Source of the DNA: Desulfobulbaceae bacterium
GTDB taxonomy: Bacteria > Desulfobacterota > Desulfobulbia > Desulfobulbales > Desulfocapsaceae
NCBI GenBank assembly: GCA_031256095.1
Contig: JAIRRG010000155.1
Location: forward strand, 1 to 8,831
Direction of reading: 5' to 3'
Length of the DNA: 8,831 nucleotides
Shown here: in pieces, positions 1 through 5,783 of the stretch
Position numbering within the stretch: the stretch's first letter is position 1
Layout: every line of letters starts with the position of its first letter
The notes under the pieces: generated by a model
What the model was told of the DNA's origin: nothing
The model's input: only the letters and a program-made list of their open reading frames with translations
The model's database searches: none
Translations under genes and position numbers: made by a program

Positions 1-332
1 AGACGGCGGGCCAAGGCCTCGGCGCAGGTCAGGATAATGGCCTCTTTACCCGCTTCAAGCATGCGGTATAGCGCCGACAAACGCTGGGCGGCGCCGCCTG
101 GATCCGGTGACAGGCGGGCGTAAGGCGGGATATCGTAGCCAGGGAAAACGATGATCGGGCGGGCAGTAAACAGACGCAGGTCGCGCTCGAAGCCTGGCAG
201 CATCTGATCGTCGGGGACAATGCAGCAGCAGGTATTGACCAGCCCGGCGGCCAGGGCCGGACTGGCGCCGCGTAGGCCGGTGATGGTCAGTTTGCCGCCA
301 GCGGCGATGGCCGCGCCCAAGGAATCAATCAT
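1..332 (-). CDS. mfd: Transcription-repair coupling factor Mfd, N-terminal fragment (runs off left edge)
   Basis: Mfd is a DNA translocase that removes stalled RNA polymerase at lesions and recruits the UvrABC excision machinery. The visible 110 residues match the start of the N-terminal UvrB-like module. There is a 'GLRGASPALAAGL' stretch (family pattern: short beta strand, then G..GA...L), then 'IVPDD', then 'DLRLF', the family hallmark 'FPGYDIPPY' (E. coli equivalent LPYDSFSPH region), a region ending 'RLSALYRML', and 'AIILTCAEALARRL', which parallels the E. coli strand leading to 'LMQR'. The helicase and RNA polymerase-interacting domains lie outside the window. The ATG at 332-330 is the first plausible start and gives the expected short lead-in. 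No Shine-Dalgarno sequence precedes it, because the 3' end of the bamA terminator is there instead. It lies downstream of bamA on the same strand. The family call is from recalled motifs only. An alternative in-frame TTG at 374-372 would put the terminator hairpin inside the coding sequence and is less likely. Confidence 0.9.
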   Translation of the reverse strand, partial: MIDSLGAAIAAGGKLTITGLRGASPALAAGLVNTCCCIVPDDQMLPGFERDLRLFTARPIIVFPGYDIPPYARLSPDPGGAAQRLSALYRMLEAGKEAIILTCAEALARR

Positions 333-335
333 GAC

Positions 336-367
336 AAAAAAATGGCCGGTCGCGGTGGGCGACCGGC
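336..367 (-). terminator. Intrinsic terminator after bamA
   Basis: Read on the minus strand, a perfect 9-bp stem (GCCGGTCGC / GCGACCGGC, plus-strand 345-353 and 359-367) encloses a 5-nt loop. It is followed by CA and seven T residues (plus-strand A-run 336-342). This is a textbook Rho-independent terminator, placed 37 nt beyond the bamA stop codon. The mfd ATG begins only 3 nt after the T-run, so mfd needs read-through, partial termination or a promoter I could not see. Confidence 0.9.
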
Positions 368-404
368 TGTGCAAAGAAGAAAATATTGGTGGGGACGGTC
401 GCGT

Positions 405-3083
405 TTAGTAGACGCCGCCGATGCTGAAATCCCAGACTGATTGGTCTTCGTCTCTTTGCGGATTGAGGTTGACCCCCCAGACGACGCTCAAGGGCCCCAA
501 GGGCGACAGCCAGCGCAGGCCGACGCCAACAGAGTTCACCGGGTTGGAAAAACCGTCACTCCAGCTTTGGTCGTTATTCATGACTTGGCCGGCATCATAG
601 AAGACTAAAGCGTCCAGGCCCTGGCTTTTGACAATCGGGAAGATGTACTCGATGTTCGAGTACCACATCTTGTCGCCGCCGATGAGGTCACCGGTCATGG
701 GGTCAACCGGGCTGACTTTGGCATACTTAAAACCACGGATGGTATTTATGCCGCCGAGATAATAGCGTTCGTAGACTGGTAGCTTGCCGGTTTCGTTCTC
801 GAAGGCCTGACCAGCGGTAGCTTGGACATGGAATACTGTGCCCCAAATGACCGGGAAGAACCAACTGGTTGATCCTTCCACTCTGGTAAACTGGCTGTCG
901 CCGCCGAACGGCCCGCCGGCGTATTCGACGCTGACCCTGTTGACCGAACCTTCGCTGGCGCCGAAGTAACGGTTGCGCGTATCCCGCACCAGGGCCGCCT
1001 TGACCGAGCTGGTCACTGGCACATCCTGCGAATGGACAATGATGTAGGAGGCGTTTGGCGCAATGTCGGAGAGTTGGTTGTTGGTGTAGCGGTAGGTGCC
1101 GTAGATCCGCCATTTTTCGTAGACCGGGTAGCCGACCCGCAGATCGCCGCCCGTGGCATTGAGGGTATAGTTATCGTACTCGCGCATTGACTTGAACAGG
1201 TCGGCACCCCAGGACAGCTCGCTGTCGTTGACGTGGGGATTGGTATAACCGAGGTTGAAGAGGTTGCTCGAGCCGCCGATGTTGGCCGCGAACTGCATCT
1301 TGTCGCCGCGGCCCAGGAAGTTGTTCTCGGCGATCTGGCCCATGAGGATCAGGTCATCGACCGTGCTGTAACCGACGCCAATACTGAAGCTGCCGGTGTT
1401 GCGCTCTTTCACCTCGATAATGACGTTCATCCGGTTGGCTTCGGTGGCCGGTTCCGGCGTGATGTTGACCTGATCGAAGTATTGCAGGCGTTGCAGGTTC
1501 TGGCTGCTTTCGCGCAGGGCCTTGGAGTTGAAGATGCCGCCCTCGTAAACGGTCAGCTCGCGGCGGATGACGTTGTCCCGGGTGCGGGTGTTGCCCTTGA
1601 TGATGATGCGGTTGATATAGGTCAGTTCGCCTTTCTTGATATGCAAGGTCAGGTCGGCGCTGTGCGTGGCATCGGATTTCTTCAGATCGGGCATGATATC
1701 GGAAAAGGCGTAACCATGCTCGGCGTACACGTCATTGATGGCCATGATGTTGTCACGGACCACTTTCCTGCTCATGTACTTCTCTTTCTTGATGGTCATG
1801 AGCTTCGTAATCTCATCTTTGGCGACAATCAGGTCGCCGTCGCAATCCACTTGGCCAACCGTGAAACGTGGGCCTTCATTGACGGCAAAGTTGACGTAGA
1901 GCCATTTGCTGTCCTGGCGGATCTCCGGCTGGCCGACCCTGGCTTCGAGGAAACCGTTGTCGTTGTAAAAAGCGACGATCTTGTCGGAATCGCGTTTTAC
2001 CTTGTCGCGGTCAAGCAGGCCGGAATCGGTCAGCCACGAGAAGATGCCTTTTTCCGAGGTATCCATCTCTTTACGCAGCCGTTTGGCCGGAAAGGTGGTG
2101 TTGCCCTCGAAAGTGATTTCCTTGACGTAGACTCTTTTGCCTTCATCGACGATATAGGTGACGACCGCCCCTTTGTTGTCGGGATAAGCGACATCGGTTT
2201 TGACCGTGGTGTTGTAATAGCCTTTGGCCCGGTACAACTCTTTGATCTTTTCCGTTCCTTCGTTCAGTTTGCCGCTATTGAGGACGAAGTTTTCTTTGAC
2301 CTCGATGGCTTTGTTGATCTCCGCGTCTTTGATGGCGTCGAGGCCCTGGAATTTCAAGGTCTTGATGGTCGGTTTTTCAAAGACACGGAAAATGATAATC
2401 TTGCCGTTGGGGCCGTCGGAGGACTCGATCTGAACGTTGTCAAAATAGCCCATGGCGGCGATGGCTTTCAGGTCTTCCCTGAGCGCCGCCGGGTTGTAGG
2501 GTGAGCCGGGCTTGGTCTCGACTTTTTTCAAGATGGCGCCCGAATCAATCAGGACGTTGCCGGCCGGGGCGATGCTGGCAATGCGCGTTCCCCGACCGGA
2601 ATAGGAGGCGACATCACCCAGCAGCCCTTGCATCTCGGCCACCATTTGATCGAGGCTCGTGAATTCGCGGAAATAAAAGGTGGGACGTTGCGGTGTCGAT
2701 ACGTCGTAAAGCTTGACATCCAGGCTGTAGCGCTGTCCGAGATAAGTCAAGCTGCCAACAGCGATAGAGCTGGCGCCAGTCGCAGCCGCCACGCGCCGCA
2801 ACTGATCCTGACTTGGCGGCCAGGCGCTGGTCGTGTAGGGAACGAGCGATTCGGCCTGCTTGCGGCTGAGCAGTCGTAGCGACTTGTCGCCCAGCGCTTC
2901 CCGCATGGCGGCGTCGGCGGAAGCGGTCAGTTGTTCAGGATGCTGGCTGGTATTGATCTTCAGCGGCAGAATAACGGTGGCGCCGCCCGGTTCCGGGGCG
3001 GCCTGAGTAGCCTGAATGGCGAAGAGCAGGGTCAGAGCCACAACGAAAATGCCGCATCGACGCTTGGCGAAAAACAGGGTCAT
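405..3083 (-). CDS. bamA: Outer membrane protein assembly factor BamA (Omp85 family) with extra N-terminal domain
   Basis: BamA is the central beta-barrel of the BAM complex, which folds and inserts outer-membrane proteins. The 892-residue protein starts at ATG 3083, chosen because AAGGA (3091-3095) lies 7 nt upstream and because the first 28 residues form a signal peptide (KRR, hydrophobic core, cleavage likely after ATQA). An open frame extends to 3380, but that extension lacks these features and crosses the promoter. Residues about 33-160 form an extra alpha/beta domain resembling the TolB N-domain. Five POTRA repeats follow at about 170-238, 239-316, 317-405, 406-485 and 486-560; 'ITFEGNTTFPAKRLR' and 'IIIKGNTRTRDNVIRR' are typical POTRA starts. 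The barrel covers about 561-892. It contains the conserved 'GGINTIRGF' (R783-G784-F785, loop 6 VRGF motif), the 'NNFLGRG' strand, and a C-terminal beta-signal ending in Tyr rather than the usual Phe or Trp. The protein is longer than E. coli BamA (about 810 residues) because of the extra domain. The gene has its own promoter and terminator, and the usual neighbours skp and lpxD are not seen. Confidence 0.97.
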   Translation of the reverse strand: MTLFFAKRRCGIFVVALTLLFAIQATQAAPEPGGATVILPLKINTSQHPEQLTASADAAMREALGDKSLRLLSRKQAESLVPYTTSAWPPSQDQLRRVAAATGASSIAVGSLTYLGQRYSLDVKLYDVSTPQRPTFYFREFTSLDQMVAEMQGLLGDVASYSGRGTRIASIAPAGNVLIDSGAILKKVETKPGSPYNPAALREDLKAIAAMGYFDNVQIESSDGPNGKIIIFRVFEKPTIKTLKFQGLDAIKDAEINKAIEVKENFVLNSGKLNEGTEKIKELYRAKGYYNTTVKTDVAYPDNKGAVVTYIVDEGKRVYVKEITFEGNTTFPAKRLRKEMDTSEKGIFSWLTDSGLLDRDKVKRDSDKIVAFYNDNGFLEARVGQPEIRQDSKWLYVNFAVNEGPRFTVGQVDCDGDLIVAKDEITKLMTIKKEKYMSRKVVRDNIMAINDVYAEHGYAFSDIMPDLKKSDATHSADLTLHIKKGELTYINRIIIKGNTRTRDNVIRRELTVYEGGIFNSKALRESSQNLQRLQYFDQVNITPEPATEANRMNVIIEVKERNTGSFSIGVGYSTVDDLILMGQIAENNFLGRGDKMQFAANIGGSSNLFNLGYTNPHVNDSELSWGADLFKSMREYDNYTLNATGGDLRVGYPVYEKWRIYGTYRYTNNQLSDIAPNASYIIVHSQDVPVTSSVKAALVRDTRNRYFGASEGSVNRVSVEYAGGPFGGDSQFTRVEGSTSWFFPVIWGTVFHVQATAGQAFENETGKLPVYERYYLGGINTIRGFKYAKVSPVDPMTGDLIGGDKMWYSNIEYIFPIVKSQGLDALVFYDAGQVMNNDQSWSDGFSNPVNSVGVGLRWLSPLGPLSVVWGVNLNPQRDEDQSVWDFSIGGVY

Positions 3084-3090
3084 GGGGAAG

Positions 3091-3095
3091 TCCTT
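3091..3095 (-). promoter_or_regulatory. Ribosome binding site that fixes the bamA start
   Basis: AAGGA on the minus strand lies 7 nt before ATG 3083. It decides for this start over the longer open frame that begins at 3380, which would add 99 residues ahead of a clear signal peptide and would translate through the promoter region. Confidence 0.75.
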
Positions 3096-3144
3096 GGTCA
3101 GAAAATGGCAATTTTTGGGACACCGCAGAGAGAAAGCGGGCGTC

Positions 3145-3173
3145 ATTATGCCATGTTCCCAAACGGTTGCCAA
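3145..3173 (-). promoter_or_regulatory. Sigma70-type promoter for bamA
   Basis: On the minus strand, TTGGCA (plus 3168-3173) and CATAAT (plus 3145-3150) are separated by exactly 17 nt. Each hexamer matches the consensus at 5 of 6 positions. Transcription would begin near 3138, giving a leader of about 55 nt before the bamA ATG at 3083. It lies in the 146-nt gap shared with the divergent comF gene. I found no comparably good promoter for comF on the opposite strand. Confidence 0.75.
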
Positions 3174-3229
3174 CTGCCTTGATCGGATATTTGCTGGTAT
3201 TTGTCGGATAAAAGGAGGACAATCATCCG

Positions 3230-3874
3230 ATGGACGAAAAAAATTCCCTACTTGCGGCTGTCCTGGCCCTGTTTTTGCCAGAACGTTGCCGCGCCTGCCA
3301 TGGACCGTCGCTTGCCCCCCTGTGCCCGGATTGCCTGGCCACGGTGACTTACTGCGGTGCTGGCGACAAAGGTAACCCACCGTGCCGCTCCCTCTGCCTG
3401 TATCAGCAGCCGGTCTCAGGGCTGATACACCGCCTGAAATACGGCGCCGATCGCGCGGTGCTGCCGGCTTTGGCCGAAATTGTCAGCCGATGTGGCCCTG
3501 ACCTCAATGATGATTGCGATCTGATCATCCCGGTACCGCTGCACATCAGCCGTCTCCGCCAGCGTGGCTTGAACCAATCGCTGCTCTTGGCGCGGCTGTT
3601 TTTCCCCAAGCGGCTGCCAGCGGTCCGCTGCGATCTCCTGATCCGTCACCGCCCGACCAGGCCGCAGACCGGCTTGTCAGGCGGGGCGCGGCGGCGAAAC
3701 CTCAGCGGCGCCTTTTCACTGACTGCGGCCTCGGGTATTATTGTCGGCAAGCGCCTGCTGTTGGTCGACGATGTCCGCACCACGGGCTCGACCTTGGCCG
3801 AATGTGGTCGCGTTCTCATAGCCCACGGTGCGGCCAGAGTTTCCTACCTGACCATGGCTAGTGCCGATTGGTAA
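3230..3874 (+). CDS. comF: ComF-family double zinc ribbon / phosphoribosyltransferase-like protein
   Basis: The 214-residue protein has the two-part ComF layout. The N-terminus carries a cysteine cluster for a zinc ribbon (C20-x2-C23, C32-x2-C35, with further cysteines C42, C52 and C56). Next comes the family 'LKY' box (residues 69-71). A type I phosphoribosyltransferase fold follows: 'IIPVPLHISRLRQRGLNQS' (99-117), 'RPQTGLSGGARRRNL' (144-158) and the PRPP-binding loop 'LLLVDDVRTTGSTL' (176-189), with the paired acidic residues D180-D181. Length is typical for the family. ComF proteins are needed for DNA uptake in naturally competent bacteria, but many are found in species not known to be competent, so the cellular role here is unproven. 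The ATG at 3230 is preceded by AGGAGG (3213-3218), a strong ribosome binding site with somewhat long spacing of 11 nt. The gene is transcribed away from bamA, and no other competence gene is nearby. Confidence 0.93.
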   Translation: MDEKNSLLAAVLALFLPERCRACHGPSLAPLCPDCLATVTYCGAGDKGNPPCRSLCLYQQPVSGLIHRLKYGADRAVLPALAEIVSRCGPDLNDDCDLIIPVPLHISRLRQRGLNQSLLLARLFFPKRLPAVRCDLLIRHRPTRPQTGLSGGARRRNLSGAFSLTAASGIIVGKRLLLVDDVRTTGSTLAECGRVLIAHGAARVSYLTMASADW

Positions 3875-3919
3875 GCCGCTTTCCTCCCCTTACGACAAAA
3901 TTCCACGACCAATTTTTTT
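3867..3919 (+). terminator. Weak candidate terminator after comF
   Basis: ATTGGT (3867-3872, overlapping the comF stop) can pair with ACCAAT (3908-3913), and the right arm runs into seven T residues (3913-3919). The loop is long (35 nt), so the hairpin is poor. The T-run is the main reason to suspect termination here. Confidence 0.25.
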
Positions 3920-4145
3920 ACTTCCGAGATAAGGCCCTGTTTCTTCTATGAATCGGCGGATAGTGGCGAGTGATTTCGATTAAAACTGATCTTTTCGTCG
4001 TTTTATCGAGTTATATGGTGTTTCATTAAAAGATCAAACTGTTGACAACATACCTAGGCGAAAGCTAAGGCCTCTTTATTGTGCGGGAAACAAATCTCTC
4101 TTGCTATTTCTTTGTTTTCATTGATAAAAAAAATTAGAAAGCGGG
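3875..4145 (+). other. AT-rich non-coding block upstream of dnaA; possible origin/unwinding region, no consensus DnaA boxes
   Basis: No credible gene is present. Compared with the flanking genes this stretch is rich in A and T, with tracts such as T7 at 3913-3919 and A9 at 4125-4133. A perfect 9-bp inverted repeat, TGATCTTTT (3987-3995) and AAAAGATCA (4028-4036), brackets 32 nt of mostly A/T sequence. A short symmetric element, TGTTGACAACA (4040-4050), lies just downstream. An AT-rich block beside dnaA is the classic setting of oriC, but I scanned both strands by eye for TTATNCACA-type boxes and found none within two mismatches. It may be an origin with divergent boxes, or just the dnaA regulatory region. 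Confidence 0.35.
4101..4128 (+). promoter_or_regulatory. Candidate sigma70-type promoter for dnaA
   Basis: TTGCTA (4101-4106) and GATAAA (4123-4128) are separated by 16 nt, each matching the consensus at 4 of 6 positions. This would start transcription near 4136 and give a leader of about 240 nt before the dnaA ATG. An alternative is the perfect -35 hexamer TTGACA at 4042-4047, but it has only a poor -10 (GCTAAG, 4064-4069, 16-nt spacing). Neither is strong. Confidence 0.3.
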
Positions 4146-4376
4146 AAAGGGCAAGAAGAGCAAGGGCTCGATAGTTGTATGCTACAAAGGGCGGCAACAC
4201 GGAAACCACCGTCGGCACGGATTGACGCCAGGCCGGAAAATCGGCAAAAACATGGGCGTGTCGGGCGCCATGTCCCCCCTGAGGCGGTATGACTGCGGGC
4301 GTATCTGTCCGGAGTCCGTCGGTAAAGGGCGGGGCAAGCGCCGTAAAAGCAAAAGCTGTTTTATGAGGAAGAATTC
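4146..4376 (+). other. GC-rich leader of dnaA with several potential hairpins; no recognised RNA family
   Basis: Composition changes sharply here from AT-rich to GC-rich although no gene is evident. Potential stems include ACGG/CCGT with a 6-nt loop (about 4200-4213) enclosed by GGCG (about 4191-4194)/CGCC, GCCGG/TCGGC with an AAAA loop (about 4232-4245), and CATGG/CCATG (about 4251-4272). There is also AAAAGC/GCT-G-TTTT (4345-4362, with one bulged G), which ends directly before the dnaA ribosome binding site GAGGAA (4365-4370). I do not recognise a riboswitch or other known RNA. The leader could serve in post-transcriptional control of dnaA; this is inference from position and pairing only. 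Confidence 0.35.
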
Positions 4377-5693
4377 ATGTTGTGGGAAAAAACCTTGGAA
4401 ACCATCAAGACCGCAGTAACCGCTGACGTCTTCTCCCTGTGGATTGAGCCGCTGCGCTGTACACGAATCACCGAAGACAGTATTTTGTTGGTGGCCCCCA
4501 ACCCCTATTTTAGCGCCTACATTGAGAGGCACTATCAGGACATGATCGAAGAAGCCGTGGCCGTGGCCGGGGCGACGCCGAGGCGGCTGCTGCTGGCCGA
4601 AGAACAGCGCCCGGTTTCAGCCCCCATTCAGCCGCCACAGCAGCGCCGCCTGCCGATGCTGCCGAAAGTCGAAGCCTTTGGCCGGATGTTACATCCCCGT
4701 TATACCTTTGACGAGTATATGGTTGGCGAATCGAATATTTTGGCCGAATCAGCCTGTAAGGCGATGGCGGCCAAAGACGACGCCATCGGCCCTTGCCTGT
4801 ATCTGACCAGTGGCACAGGCCTGGGCAAAAGCCACCTGACCCAGGCCGTCGCCCATAGGGTGCTGCGTGAATCGCCGATGACCCGCCTGCATTATCTGAC
4901 CGCCCAGCAGTTCTCGAGCGAGATGGTGCGCGGCATCCAGGGGCGTGCCATGGAGCAGTTCAAGCACAAGTACCACGACAACTGCGACCTCCTCTTGATG
5001 GAAGATGTCCATGCTTTGAGCGGCAAGAAAAAGACCCAAGAAGAACTGAACCTGCTTCTGGATTATTTAATCCGCTCTGGCCGACGAGTTATTCTGACGG
5101 CCAATGCCGCCCCCAGGGATCTAAGTATTGACGGTGAATTGCGCTCGCGCATGATGTCGGGTCTCATCGCCACCATCCAAACCCCTGATCTGGCCACGCG
5201 GCTGCGCATTGTCGCCAGCAAGGCGCGGCAACTGGGTCTCGACCTGCCGTCCGATTTCATCAGTTATTTGGCGAAAAATATTTTAGGCGATGTCCGCCGG
5301 GTTGAGTCGGCTCTGATTGCCCTGAAAACGCGGGCCCGGCTGGCCAGTGGTCTGGTGACGCAGAAGATGCTCGAAGAAGTTGTGGCGGCGGTGGCTGGGT
5401 ATCCGCAGGCGTCGACGCCGCAGGCAGTGGCCGAATTGATTGGCCGCCAGTTTGGTTTAAGCCTTGGCGACCTGCAATCCCGCTCCCGGGAGAAACGCAT
5501 CGCGCTGCCACGCCAGATCGCCATGTACCTCTGCCGCAAGCATACCGGCAGTTCGCTCCAAGAAATTGGCAAGCAGTTCAAGCGCAACCACGCCACCGTC
5601 GTCCATGCCATCAAGACCATCAACACCAAGGTGGCGCGCGACGTCTCTCTGGCTGGTCAGGTGGATTTCCTCAGCGATAAGCTGAAGGGTTGA
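4377..5693 (+). CDS. dnaA: Chromosomal replication initiator protein DnaA (divergent)
   Basis: DnaA is the AAA+ ATPase that binds the origin, opens it and loads the replicative helicase. The 438-residue protein has the complete layout: domain I (about 1-62, with W22 and 'IEPL'), a short domain II linker (about 63-103, rich in Pro and Gln), and ATPase domain III from 'HPRYTFDEYMVGESN' (106-120). Domain III has Walker A 'SGTGLGKSHL' (145-154), Walker B 'DLLLMEDVHAL' (204-214), sensor 1 around 'ILTANAAP' (239-246), the arginine finger in 'LRSRMMSGLIA' (R258) and sensor 2 'DVRRVESAL' (R307). Domain IV (about 345-438) binds DNA through 'PRQIAMYLCRKHTG' and the signature 'FKRNHATVVHAI' (401-412). 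ATG 4377 follows GAGGAA with 6-nt spacing. Oddities against the E. coli pattern are Ser for the first Walker A Gly, Glu-Asp for Asp-Asp in Walker B, and a signature one residue shorter with Asn and Ala replacing Asp433 and Thr435. dnaN is not adjacent; the next gene is convergent. All key catalytic positions appear filled, so it is probably functional. Confidence 0.95.
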   Translation: MLWEKTLETIKTAVTADVFSLWIEPLRCTRITEDSILLVAPNPYFSAYIERHYQDMIEEAVAVAGATPRRLLLAEEQRPVSAPIQPPQQRRLPMLPKVEAFGRMLHPRYTFDEYMVGESNILAESACKAMAAKDDAIGPCLYLTSGTGLGKSHLTQAVAHRVLRESPMTRLHYLTAQQFSSEMVRGIQGRAMEQFKHKYHDNCDLLLMEDVHALSGKKKTQEELNLLLDYLIRSGRRVILTANAAPRDLSIDGELRSRMMSGLIATIQTPDLATRLRIVASKARQLGLDLPSDFISYLAKNILGDVRRVESALIALKTRARLASGLVTQKMLEEVVAAVAGYPQASTPQAVAELIGRQFGLSLGDLQSRSREKRIALPRQIAMYLCRKHTGSSLQEIGKQFKRNHATVVHAIKTINTKVARDVSLAGQVDFLSDKLKG

Positions 5694-5774
5694 AAGTCCC
5701 GCAGCCGACAAAAAAAACGGGGCAACCAGAAGGAAAAACTTCCAGTGCCCCGTTGCCAACATGCGGGTTTCAAC
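5689..5774. repeat. Outer inverted repeat enclosing the terminator between dnaA and nifJ
   Basis: GTTGAAA-gt-CCCGCA (5689-5703) pairs with TGCGGGTTTCAAC (5762-5774): 13 bp with a 2-nt bulge. The left arm includes the dnaA stop codon TGA (5691-5693), and the whole element wraps the inner terminator stem at 5716-5754. Any transcript crossing this convergent gap could form a two-tier hairpin, which may block read-through or protect 3' ends. Confidence 0.6.
5710..5754 (-). terminator. Intrinsic terminator of the pyruvate:ferredoxin oxidoreductase gene
   Basis: On the minus strand a 9-bp stem (AACGGGGCA / TGCCCCGTT, plus-strand 5716-5724 and 5746-5754) is followed by a T8 run (plus-strand A-run 5710-5717, the last two bases shared with the stem). 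The loop holds a small inner GAAG/CTTC pairing. It lies about 30 nt beyond the minus-strand stop codon at 5784. On the plus strand the stem is followed by GCCAAC, not T residues, so it would be a poor terminator for dnaA. Confidence 0.85.
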
Positions 5775-5783
5775 TCCGTTCGC

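Noticed and set aside
342..374. Alternative TTG start for mfd at 374
   Set aside because: It would put the terminator hairpin inside the coding region, adds residues with no family resemblance and also lacks a ribosome binding site.
1233..2504. A 423-codon open frame antisense to bamA
   Set aside because: It lies wholly within the bamA coding sequence on the opposite strand. Its Val/Asp/Gly/Ala-rich translation is what the complement of a GC-rich gene gives, and it shows no domain motif.
3084..3380. Upstream extension of the bamA frame to an ATG at 3380
   Set aside because: It would overlap comF and the promoter, and would bury a clear signal peptide that has its own ribosome binding site at 3091-3095.
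4186..4245. Resemblance to the c-di-GMP-I (GEMM) riboswitch: AGGGC followed later by GACGC-cAg-GCC
   Set aside because: The GAAA-capped first hairpin and the conserved A-rich junctions are missing. The match is short and could be chance.
4179..4292. A 37-codon, Arg-rich plus-strand frame in the dnaA leader, a possible leader peptide
   Set aside because: There is no well-placed ribosome binding site and no family resemblance. It would need conservation evidence before being called.
4182..4532. A 116-codon minus-strand frame over the dnaA leader and 5' end
   Set aside because: It overlaps the real dnaA start, has no recognisable motif and no clear ribosome binding site.
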